14,104 nucleotides of DNA from NCBI GenBank assembly GCA_937926105.1, contig CALANS010000018.1, positions 1 through 14,104 of the forward strand. The letters are read 5' to 3'. This stretch comes from an uncultured Actinomycetes bacterium. GTDB taxonomy: Bacteria; Actinomycetota; Actinomycetes; Mycobacteriales; Nakamurellaceae. The notes under the pieces are model-generated. The model searched no databases. It was not told the DNA's origin and worked only from the letters and a program-made list of their open reading frames with translations. The position numbers were made by a program, and so were the translations under genes. Shown here one piece after another: positions 1-5,620 of this stretch. How positions within the stretch are numbered: position 1 is the stretch's first letter; each line of letters starts with the position of its first letter.

Positions 1-143
1 CCGGAATACAGCAGCCCGGCCAGCAGCACCGGGCTCACATCCGCGGAAAGAAGCAACTTGGCCAACGGCGTGCCCGCGCCGAACAACAACGCCGAGGCCA
101 GCGTGGCCCGAACCCCCGGATTCCGCAATGCCGCCGACCTCAT
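1..143 (-). CDS. DMT/EamA-family transporter, N-terminal part (runs off left edge)
   Basis: Read on the minus strand, an ATG at 141-143 opens a frame that stays open for 47 codons to the window edge. It begins MRSAALRNPGVRATLASALL and continues with a first membrane helix (ALLFGAGTPLAKLLL) and a second hydrophobic stretch (PVLLAGLLY). The motif of a helix with FGxxTPLAK followed by SPVLLAGLLY is typical of the first two helices of drug/metabolite transporters (EamA family). The substrate cannot be told. A TTGACA sits upstream at 177-182. The C-terminal part of a protein of the same family lies at the other end of the window, also on the minus strand. The call rests on motif recall from a short fragment, so it is moderately sure. 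Confidence 0.6.
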   Translation of the reverse strand, partial: MRSAALRNPGVRATLASALLFGAGTPLAKLLLSADVSPVLLAGLLYS

Positions 144-153
144 GAACACAAAC

Positions 154-182
154 GGTAGCGCCCGCGAAAGCTCTAATGTCAA
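154..182 (-). promoter_or_regulatory. possible promoter of the left-edge transporter gene
   Basis: On the minus strand there is a perfect TTGACA (-35 consensus) at 177-182. A TACCGT, which fits the loose TAnnnT form of actinobacterial -10 boxes, follows about 19 bases downstream (152-157). The ATG of the transporter is at 141-143. The -10 match and spacing are weak, so this is tentative. Confidence 0.3.
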
Positions 183-416
183 CCAGCGCACCTCCACCCC
201 GCCCGACAGTCTCTCAAATCCTTGAAACCATCTGCGCCAACGTGGCGGTGCGATCATCGGCCGGTAGTTCGATGCGCGCGGCAAGGGGTGCGGGGGTACC
301 GCATCTAACCACGGGAATTTCGTGACTGCGCAGGTCAGGGCACGGATCTAGTCGATCACACAACCGGTTTCCGCGGCCGGAGCGTGAAGCGATGTCCGCG
401 ATGAATCTGCCTGCCA

Positions 417-435
417 TTACGATGTTGCTTAGTAG
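417..435. promoter_or_regulatory. putative BlaI-type operator O1 upstream of the DUF3105 gene
   Basis: The sequence is TTACGA-tgttgct-TAGTAG. The right half matches the island consensus exactly and the left half matches 4 of 6 (consensus CTACTA-N7-TAGTAG). It lies 68 bases upstream of the DUF3105 ATG at 504, where a promoter would be expected. It is the weakest of the six copies and is supported mainly by the correct 7-base spacer and position. Confidence 0.5.
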
Positions 436-503
436 TAACGCCGGACGTGCCGCTCGAAGTGCGGATCCCGCGCTGGGCGCACACCAAGAATAGGAGAAAT
501 CTG

Positions 504-1373
504 ATGTCGAAGGCGACCGACTCGGGCCGGCGAACCGCGAAGAGCTCTTCGGTCGGCACAACGTCCTCGGGCCGGCGACCGACGAACGCGGCACCGCGGA
601 GCCGCGGTCGCGGCTCGATGATGGGTCGGCGGCGGGTCTCGTGGGCGATGGTCGCTGCGGTCGCCGTGGTCCTCATTCTCGTCGGGGTGATCGGCTTTGC
701 GGTGTCGCGAGGTGGCGGTAGCGGGGCGGCCGAAGCTGGGTCTGGCCAGGTCATTCCGGCGGCGCCGGACGGCCCTGTTGTCGTTGCCCAAACACCCAAG
801 GAGGTGCCAGATACGTCGGGGATATCAGGTGTGCTGGCATGGAGTACTGAGGGTTGGCCTGCCGACGGGGCTGATCATCCGGGTGCGCTGCAGCATGATC
901 ACGTGGCTGGACCGGTGCGATATGCGGTGACCCCGCCGGTGGGCGGGCCGCACAGCACGGTCTGGATGAACGCCGGTATTTACACGGAGCCGATTCCCGC
1001 GGAGCGGGCCGTGCACAATCTCGAACACGGCGCGGTGTGGATTACCTACGACCCGTCACTGCCCGCGAAGCAGGTCGCTGCGCTCACGGCATTCGTCGAC
1101 AAGCAGTCGCTGATCCCGGAACCGTCCCAGGCTGGAGGCGCGGCCGACCGGGCCAACCGGTTCATCGATCTGAGCCCCTGGTCTGGCAACACGCTGCCCA
1201 GCCCGATCGTGGTCAGCTCCTGGGGTCACCAACTGCGTGTCGAGTCGCCCGCCGATCCGCGGATGCAGCAATTCGTTGACACGTTCCGGCACAGCCGCAG
1301 CTACACGCCCGAATACGGCGCCGCCGTGGACGGAATCCCGGTGAGCACCGGGGGACGCCCGGCCAGTCACTAG
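504..1373 (+). CDS. membrane-anchored DUF3105 protein
   Basis: This is a 289-residue protein. I chose the ATG at 504 over an in-frame upstream start at 447 because TAGGAGA (491-497) lies 6-8 bases before it. Residues 1-47 are basic and low-complexity, residues 48-67 form one membrane helix (AMVAAVAVVLILVGVIGFAV), and the rest should be outside the cell. Residues about 130-275 carry the DUF3105 signature: HDHVAGPVRY, TPPVGGPH, WMNAGIYTEPIPAE, then VHNLEHGAVWITYDP, with a conserved cluster of histidines (131, 133, 150, 171, 175) that could bind metal. The family has no established biochemical role, but it is recurrent in actinobacterial copper and silver clusters. A BlaI-type operator lies 68 bases upstream. 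The domain call is firm; a metal-related role is inferred from context. Confidence 0.88.
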   Translation: MSKATDSGRRTAKSSSVGTTSSGRRPTNAAPRSRGRGSMMGRRRVSWAMVAAVAVVLILVGVIGFAVSRGGGSGAAEAGSGQVIPAAPDGPVVVAQTPKEVPDTSGISGVLAWSTEGWPADGADHPGALQHDHVAGPVRYAVTPPVGGPHSTVWMNAGIYTEPIPAERAVHNLEHGAVWITYDPSLPAKQVAALTAFVDKQSLIPEPSQAGGAADRANRFIDLSPWSGNTLPSPIVVSSWGHQLRVESPADPRMQQFVDTFRHSRSYTPEYGAAVDGIPVSTGGRPASH

Positions 1374-1596
1374 CCGAACCCGGCGGAGCCCGCGCGCCGA
1401 CTAGTACCGAGGCATCGCACTCTTCCGTAATCAGCCGCCGTGGGGGTAGCGCTCCGAGTTCCGCGGGCGGTTTCGGCGCAGTGCCCCGCGCGCGACCTGG
1501 AAATCGAGTCGTGCGCGACCCAGGCTTGGCCCGCATCGACCATGGAATCCGGCACGTGGCGGTCGGCCTCGCCAGGGGCCTTAGGAGGGATCGCCC

Positions 1597-1686
1597 ATGG
1601 TCACAAAGCGCTCGACGGATCCCGCGGCTTCCATTGGGAACGTGCCGGCCGGACTCGCCACCATCGTGGCAGCTACTCGTCGCTGA
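1597..1686 (+). CDS. possible 29-residue small ORF
   Basis: An ATG at 1597 is preceded by AGGAGG (1583-1588) at an 8-base distance, one of the best Shine-Dalgarno sequences in the window. The frame reads MVTKRSTDPAASIGN and ends in ATRR-stop at 1686. There is no recognisable domain or membrane helix. It ends before the operator at 1717, so it is not on the operator-controlled blaI transcript unless transcription starts further upstream. It could be a real microprotein or the beginning of a deleted gene. The only evidence is the ribosome binding site. Confidence 0.25.
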   Translation: MVTKRSTDPAASIGNVPAGLATIVAATRR

Positions 1687-1716
1687 ACTCGCTTTTCCGG
1701 GCCCTACGGGCCTGTT

Positions 1717-1735
1717 CTACTACGGGCGATGGTAG
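1717..1735. promoter_or_regulatory. putative BlaI-type operator O2, autoregulatory site of blaI-M56
   Basis: CTACTA-cgggcga-TGGTAG is a 19-bp inverted repeat with one mismatch to CTACTA-N7-TAGTAG. It lies about 110 bases upstream of the GTG start of blaI. BlaI/MecI repressors commonly bind their own promoter, so autoregulation is the natural reading. Confidence 0.7.
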
Positions 1736-1844
1736 GTAGGCTGAGCACGGACCTTGAGATATGTCGGCCGGGTTTGGTGACGTGCTGCCTTCCGGTGGCG
1801 GCCGGCCCGGTTCGGTGGGTGGAAGTGAAGTGGTGGGAGGTGCG

Positions 1845-2213
1845 GTGCGCGGGTTCGGTGAGTTGGAGGCCGTGATCATGGATCGGTTGTGGTCGTGGGG
1901 CGGCACGGCCACGACCAGGGATGTCGTCGATGATTTGCAGCCTGATCGGTCCATCGCCTACACCACGGTCATGACGGTGATGGACAATCTGTACCGCAAG
2001 GGATGGCTGGTGCGCGAGCGGGACGGCAAGGCGTGGCGCTACCAGCCGACGGCCACCCGCGAGGAATACAGCGCCGGCCTGATGCACGAGGCATTGGAGA
2101 ACAGCGGAGATGCGGCCGTGGCGTTCGCGCGGTTTGTGGAGCGGATGAGCGACGAGCAGACGCAGGCGCTTCGGGCAACGCTGCGGCGCGCGGGGCGGAA
2201 GAGTCGCCGATGA
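1845..2213 (+). CDS. BlaI/MecI/CopY-family transcriptional repressor
   Basis: This is a winged-helix repressor of about 122 residues. I chose the GTG at 1845 because GGGAGG (1835-1840) precedes it and the protein then begins MRGFGELEAVIMDRLW, where family members begin; an ATG at 1761 would add 28 low-complexity residues. The recognition-helix signature AYTTVMTVMDNL is at residues 39-50, followed by the wing (KGWLVRERDGKAWRYQP) and a C-terminal dimerisation helix. In this family the dimer represses until a partner M56 protease triggers its cleavage; CopY relatives instead sense copper through a C-terminal Cys motif. This protein has no cysteine, so direct metal sensing is unlikely. The gene overlaps the M56 gene (ATGA), and candidate operators occur upstream of six transcription units in the window. 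Family assignment is firm; the inducing signal is not visible. Confidence 0.9.
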   Translation: MRGFGELEAVIMDRLWSWGGTATTRDVVDDLQPDRSIAYTTVMTVMDNLYRKGWLVRERDGKAWRYQPTATREEYSAGLMHEALENSGDAAVAFARFVERMSDEQTQALRATLRRAGRKSRR

Positions 2214-3154
2214 TGCGCGTCGCTATCTGCCTGCTGATTGCCGGCCTGGTCGTGGCCACGTTCGGCCCGCCGGTATTGGCGTGGGCGACGCGCAGCGGGG
2301 CGGCGCCGCGCTGGGGTGTAGCGGCATGGGCGGCCGCGATAGGTGGGGTAGCGTCCGCCTGGCTGGCCGTCGCGGTGATGGTCGTAGTAGGGGTTCTAGG
2401 TGCCCGGGGTTCGGGCTCGCATTTCGCGGAGTGGTGTTTGGCGTTGCTTCAAGACGCAGCGCGGGGCGCGCCCGTGCCGGTGCTCGCGGCGCTGGCGGCC
2501 GCAGCACTGCCGGTCGTGGGTCTCGCGGTGTGGCGGGTCGTATCCACGGTCGGCGCCGGGCGGATCCGTGGGCGGCGGCATGCCGATGCCGCCCGTATCG
2601 TGGGCCGCCGTACCCGGGACCGGAACGTGGTAATTCTAGATGTCACAGAGAGGGCGGCGTATTGCCTGCCCGGGCGGCCGCACACCATCGTGGTGACCTC
2701 GAGCGCGGTCGAGGCGCTCACCGGCACGCAGCTGGCCGCCGTGCTGGCGCACGAACGCGCACATCTGGCGGGCCATCACCACCTGCTGGTCGCCTTCAGC
2801 CGCGGCCTGGCCCGGGCGTTCCCGCGAGTGCGCCTGTTCGCTGAGGGCGCCGAGCAGATCGCGAGACTGGTGGAGCTGTGCGCCGACGACGCGGCGGCCC
2901 GCCGCACCGGGCCGAGGCCGGTGGCGGAGGCGCTGCTCGCCCTCACGTCCGCCGGGCCGAGCGGCGCGCTCGCCGCGGGCGGCATGGACGCGCTCGCCCG
3001 CGCCGAACGACTCCTCACGGCGAGGCCGACCGCCCGGTGGCGGTCGGCGCACCTGCTGCTGGTCGCGACCACGATGGTCCTCGTGGCGGGCCCGTTCGCG
3101 ACCGCCGCATTGGCCGCCGCCGGCACCAATTTTTGCCTGCTTCCGACGGTCTGA
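2210..3154 (+). CDS. M56-family (BlaR1/MecR1-like) membrane metalloprotease
   Basis: This 314-residue protein has an ATG at 2210 overlapping the blaI stop (ATGATG, TGA 2211-2213), so the two are translationally coupled. Helices are near residues 4-24, 36-63 and 90-112, then the cytosolic protease domain with zinc motif HERAH at 181-185 and a likely third ligand in VELCADD (Glu222), then a last helix near 279-303. In BlaR1 and MecR1 the M56 domain becomes active on signal and leads to cleavage of the partner repressor. Unlike BlaR1, only about ten residues follow the last helix, so there is no penicillin-binding sensor domain; the signal must be perceived by the membrane part, the external loop between helices 2 and 3 (which has His71 and Cys76), or another protein. 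An envelope copper or redox cue is inferred from the genes with matching operators. Confidence 0.88.
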   Translation: MMRVAICLLIAGLVVATFGPPVLAWATRSGAAPRWGVAAWAAAIGGVASAWLAVAVMVVVGVLGARGSGSHFAEWCLALLQDAARGAPVPVLAALAAAALPVVGLAVWRVVSTVGAGRIRGRRHADAARIVGRRTRDRNVVILDVTERAAYCLPGRPHTIVVTSSAVEALTGTQLAAVLAHERAHLAGHHHLLVAFSRGLARAFPRVRLFAEGAEQIARLVELCADDAAARRTGPRPVAEALLALTSAGPSGALAAGGMDALARAERLLTARPTARWRSAHLLLVATTMVLVAGPFATAALAAAGTNFCLLPTV

Positions 3155-3185
3155 GCCACCCTCCGGGCGGCGAATGCGCGGTTGC

Positions 3186-3407
3186 TTACTGGCGTAATGC
3201 TGTCTGGTCCTGTTCGCGCTGGGCGGCACGCAACTGGTCGACTTCCGCCCGGAGTCGCGCGACCTCGGCGTCGGTTGCCGACAATGGCCGCGGCGCGGTC
3301 TCGGCCGGGACGTTCTTGCCCTTGCCGCCGCGCATCATCATCCACATCATGAGCCCCATGCCCAGCGGGCACACCAGAACTGCCGCGGAATAAAACAATT
3401 GCGACAT
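3186..3407 (-). CDS. small Met-rich membrane protein with C-terminal coiled coil
   Basis: This is a 73-residue protein on the minus strand. I chose the ATG at 3405-3407 because GGGAAG lies 6 bases upstream; a GTG immediately before it would add one residue. Residues 4-24 form a single membrane helix ending in CPLGMGLMMWMMMRGG, an unusual run with one Cys and seven Met that could coordinate Cu(I). Residues about 45-70 (ATDAEVARLRAEVDQLRAA) predict a short coiled coil. The helix followed by MMRGG resembles short Met-rich proteins seen in metal clusters (DUF2933-like), but I cannot confirm a family. The gene is convergent with the M56 gene. A BlaI-type operator (3461-3479) lies 54 bases upstream of its start. 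A role in membrane copper binding or as a regulatory subunit is inference. Confidence 0.72.
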   Translation of the reverse strand: MSQLFYSAAVLVCPLGMGLMMWMMMRGGKGKNVPAETAPRPLSATDAEVARLRAEVDQLRAAQREQDQTALRQ

Positions 3408-3460
3408 CACACACTTCCCATCCGGATCCGTCGGGTGCCACCAACCGTGAGCACCCGCAG

Positions 3461-3479
3461 CTACTATGATGGTTAGTAG
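3461..3479. promoter_or_regulatory. putative BlaI-type operator O3 upstream of the small Met-rich gene
   Basis: CTACTA-tgatggt-TAGTAG is a perfect 6-bp inverted repeat with the 7-base spacer and defines the island consensus. It sits in the divergent intergenic region (3408-3703), 54 bases from the minus-strand gene and about 70 bases from a second operator nearer the plus-strand operon. Confidence 0.75.
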
Positions 3480-3549
3480 TCTACTCCTGCTGCCGAACCA
3501 GGCATCGGACCATTGCCGGGAGCTCGGTTGGTGCGGCAGTCGGACAGGT

Positions 3550-3575
3550 CTACTATCTACGTACGTACATAGTAG
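3550..3575. promoter_or_regulatory. extended 26-bp palindromic operator O4 upstream of the ccdA-redoxin-copCD operon
   Basis: The outer arms are CTACTAT (3550-3556) and ATAGTAG (3569-3575), around a core CTACGTACGTAC (3557-3568). Twelve of thirteen base pairs of the dyad are complementary; only the pair 3557/3568 fails. The right half also forms a normal-length site with CTACGT at 3557-3562 and a 7-base spacer. It could hold two overlapping repressor dimers. It is 65 bases upstream of the leader ORF and about 130 upstream of the CcdA-like gene. Confidence 0.72.
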
Positions 3576-3639
3576 TTAAGGTTCGGTGCGCGGCGCGGAA
3601 GCGCCCGAGGCCGCCCAAGATCACGGTTGGGGAGTAGAT

Positions 3640-3702
3640 ATGCGGAACTCGGCCCGAATAGGCGCCGCCCGGCCTGCCGCACCGACGGCGGGCGGGTGTT
3701 GA
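3640..3702 (+). CDS. possible 20-codon leader ORF of the CcdA/CopCD operon
   Basis: An ATG at 3640 is preceded by GGGGAG (3629-3634) with 5-base spacing. The 20-codon frame is rich in Arg, Ala and Pro, ends Gly-Gly-Cys and stops with TGA at 3700-3702, one base before the GTG start of the next gene. That next gene has no good ribosome binding site of its own, so translation could be coupled through this leader. A Cys codon just before the stop is noteworthy ahead of a thiol-redox operon. No protein function is implied; the evidence is the ribosome binding site and exact abutment. Confidence 0.4.
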   Translation: MRNSARIGAARPAAPTAGGC

Positions 3703-3703
3703 C

Positions 3704-4645
3704 GTGGGCGGTGTGCTGATCGGCACGACGCTGCTGACGTCGTTTCTCGGTGGTGTAGTGGCGCTGTTGGCACCGTGCTGTGTATCGGTGATGCTGCCGG
3801 CGTACCTGTCGACGGGTTTCCGCCACCGGGGCGGACTGTTGGCGGCCACGCTGGTGTTCGGCGCCGGGGTGGCCACGTTGATCCTGCCGATCGGCCTTGG
3901 CGCCACGGCGATTTCGACCCTGTTGTTCTCCGGCCACGTGTGGGTCTTCTCCATCGCCGGGCTGTTGATGCTGGCCGGCGGGGTGGCGATCCTCGCCGGC
4001 TGGAAGCCGAATCTGCCGATGCCCGCGGCCCGTGCCGCCAAGCAGGGCAGCTTCTCCTCCGCGTACAGTCTCGGGCTGATCTCCGGCGCGGCCAGCGCGT
4101 GCTGCGCCCCGGTGCTGGCCGGGGTCGCGCTGCTGTCGGGCGCCGCCGCGTCGTTCCCGGTGTCGCTGGCCATCGGCGGCTCATATGTGGCTGGCATGGT
4201 GGCGCCGCTCGCGCTGGCGGGCCTGTTCTGGCAGCGCCGCCGGGACCGGTCCACCCGGATACTGTCCGACCGGCCGATCCGGCTCCGGATCGGGCGCTGG
4301 CAGCGGCGGATATCCCTGGGCACCGCGGTCAGCGGGCTGTTGATGATCGCCATGGCCGTGCTCACGGAGGTGGTCGCGTTCACCGGGCCGGGAATGTCCA
4401 GCGGCGGGTGGCAGACCCGGCTCAGCGCCTGGCTGCAACACGTGGCAGCCCAGGTTGAGCGCGCTCTGGCGTGGGTTCCCGGCTGGGCCGTGCTCATCGT
4501 GATCGTTGCCGGATTCGGCCTGCTCATCGGCGCGGCGCTTCGCCGGTATCGCCCGGCGGCAACCGAGACCCATTCGATTCAGGCCCATGCCGATCAACCC
4601 GCCCTCGACGATCAAGCCACCCTGGAGGAGATGCACGGTGAATAA
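3704..4645 (+). CDS. CcdA/DsbD-family membrane thiol-disulfide carrier
   Basis: This is a 313-residue integral membrane protein starting with GTG at 3704. Six or more helices are evident (about residues 7-30, 45-70, 80-99, 122-145, 152-175, 203-225) plus an extra one near 258-278. The two cysteine sites expected of CcdA/DsbD carriers are in membrane segments: APCCVSVMLP (Cys25, Cys26) in helix 1 and SACCAPVLAG (Cys133, Cys134) in the fourth hydrophobic segment, each a CC pair. Such proteins pass reducing equivalents from cytosolic thioredoxin across the membrane to external thioredoxin-like partners. The redoxin gene downstream (overlapping start, GTG at 4638) would be the partner. The C-terminal extension of about 90 residues beyond a normal CcdA, with an added helix, is unusual. 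It is the first gene after the leader ORF in an operator-controlled operon. Confidence 0.82.
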   Translation: MGGVLIGTTLLTSFLGGVVALLAPCCVSVMLPAYLSTGFRHRGGLLAATLVFGAGVATLILPIGLGATAISTLLFSGHVWVFSIAGLLMLAGGVAILAGWKPNLPMPAARAAKQGSFSSAYSLGLISGAASACCAPVLAGVALLSGAAASFPVSLAIGGSYVAGMVAPLALAGLFWQRRRDRSTRILSDRPIRLRIGRWQRRISLGTAVSGLLMIAMAVLTEVVAFTGPGMSSGGWQTRLSAWLQHVAAQVERALAWVPGWAVLIVIVAGFGLLIGAALRRYRPAATETHSIQAHADQPALDDQATLEEMHGE

Positions 4646-5342
4646 TCGCATGCTCGGGACCGAGAGGCCGACTCCGAAAAAACGAACTGCGTCGAGCCGA
4701 CAGATCGGCCGGCTGCGGGGTTCCTCGTCCCGCCGAAACCGCCGGGCGATCGCCGCGATTGCCGTGGTGGTCTTGCTGGTGGCTGTGCTGTTCGGGATCT
4801 ACCAGGCCGCAAAGCCCGCCTCCACTGCGACCGGCAGCGGCTACCCACACACCGCCGGGCAACCCGGGATCGGAGCGATGGCACCCGCCTTCACCTTGCC
4901 GTCGAGCACCGGCGGGAACATCAGCCTGACGGATTTCCGGGGCCAGACGGTGCTGCTGTACTTCCAGGAGGGCCTGTCCTGCCAGCCGTGCTGGGATCAG
5001 ATCACCGACCTGCAGAAGAACCAAGCCGCGCTAACCGCCGCCGGGGTGCAACACGTCGTGTCCATCACCACCGACCCGACCGACCTGGTGACGCGCAAGA
5101 CCACGGACATGCACCTGACGATCCCGGTCCTGTCCGATACGAACCTTGCCATCTCCCGGGACTACCGCGCCACCGACTACGGGATGATGGGCGACTCCCG
5201 CGACGGGCACAGCTTCATCCTGGTGGGCCCCGACGGCCGCATCCAGTGGCGCGCGGACTACGGCGGCGCCCCCGCATACACGATGTATCTGCCCACCGAC
5301 AAGCTGCTTAACGACCTACGCGCCGAGGAGCGGCAGCAGTGA
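4638..5342 (+). CDS. membrane-anchored redoxin (AhpC/TSA or TlpA-like) domain protein
   Basis: This is a 234-residue protein. The GTG at 4638 lies inside the last codons of the CcdA-like gene and is preceded by GGAGGAG about 8 bases upstream. After a basic cytosolic tail (1-36) there is one membrane helix (37-56) and then a thioredoxin-fold domain outside the cell. The domain opens with GAMAPAFTLPSSTGGNISLTDF, followed by VLLYFQEGLSCQPCW, where Cys115-Gln-Pro-Cys118 is the active site. FILVGPDGRIQWRADYGG is the usual strand and turn after the insertion. It would reduce disulfides or peroxides on the outer face and be recharged by the adjacent CcdA-like protein. It is likely in one operon with both neighbours. 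The fold is confident; the actual substrate is unknown. Confidence 0.85.
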   Translation: MNNRMLGTERPTPKKRTASSRQIGRLRGSSSRRNRRAIAAIAVVVLLVAVLFGIYQAAKPASTATGSGYPHTAGQPGIGAMAPAFTLPSSTGGNISLTDFRGQTVLLYFQEGLSCQPCWDQITDLQKNQAALTAAGVQHVVSITTDPTDLVTRKTTDMHLTIPVLSDTNLAISRDYRATDYGMMGDSRDGHSFILVGPDGRIQWRADYGGAPAYTMYLPTDKLLNDLRAEERQQ

Positions 5343-5620
5343 CCGACACACCTCCACCCGCGCAGGTCACCCTGCTCACGCAGGCCGACTGCGGGTTTTG
5401 CGACCACGCCAAACACATCCTTCAGCGGGTCGGCCGCGACTTCCCGCTTCAGGTCACCGAGATCGATCTCGCCAGCGACGACGGCCAGCGCCTCGCCCTG
5501 AAGGCGGGCGTGCTCTTCGCCCCGGGGCTGCTGCTCGACGGCGAGCCGTTCAGCTTCGGCCGGCTTTCCGAACGCAAACTACGCCACACACTCGACACCC
5601 GCGCGCGCCGACCGGCGTGA
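5339..5620 (+). CDS. glutaredoxin/thioredoxin-like protein
   Basis: This 93-residue protein starts with a GTG at 5339 that overlaps the upstream stop (GTGA) and has GAGGAG at 5325-5330. There is no signal peptide, so it should be cytosolic. VTLLTQADCGFCDHAKHIL at residues 10-28 contains the CGFC active site (Cys18, Cys21), the fold continues with VTEIDLASDD, and LFAPGLLLDGEP matches the cis-Pro region of glutaredoxin-like proteins. This compact class is usual in actinobacteria, which use mycothiol rather than glutathione. It could supply electrons to the CcdA-like carrier or handle copper-damaged thiols. Its stop overlaps the start of copCD (GTGA). Confidence 0.85.
   Translation: MTDTPPPAQVTLLTQADCGFCDHAKHILQRVGRDFPLQVTEIDLASDDGQRLALKAGVLFAPGLLLDGEPFSFGRLSERKLRHTLDTRARRPA

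Larger units (their letters stand above)
144..503. other. intergenic region between divergent transporter and DUF3105 genes
   Basis: This 360-base stretch holds the presumed promoter of the left-edge transporter near its left end and a BlaI-type operator at 417-435 near its right end. I see no convincing gene. A minus-strand frame (214-417, 67 codons from an ATG at 415-417) exists, but it has no ribosome binding site, weak third-position GC bias and no similarity I recognise. Confidence 0.5.
1374..1844. other. intergenic region upstream of blaI
   Basis: These 471 bases lie between the DUF3105 stop and the blaI start. They contain a 29-codon ORF with a strong ribosome binding site (1597-1686) and a BlaI-type operator (1717-1735). 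Several overlapping frames are open here, but none resembles a known protein. An in-frame ATG at 1761 could also start blaI. Confidence 0.5.

Noticed and set aside
214..417. Minus-strand frame of 67 codons overlapping the region upstream of the DUF3105 gene
   Set aside because: No ribosome binding site, mixed third-position composition unlike the neighbours, and its start overlaps the putative operator; no family recognised.
447..503. Upstream in-frame start for the DUF3105 gene
   Set aside because: The ATG at 504 has a clear TAGGAGA; the 447 start has none and lies close to the operator.
2003..2209. Long upstream extension of the M56 frame
   Set aside because: It lies within blaI in another frame; the ATG at 2210 overlapping the blaI stop is the natural start.
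2380..2400. TAGTAG-like string inside the M56 gene
   Set aside because: No matching left half at a 7-base spacer and located within coding sequence; treated as chance.
3553..4527. Open minus-strand frame of 324 codons
   Set aside because: Antisense to the CcdA-like gene, low complexity, and its upstream end is inside that gene; no domain.
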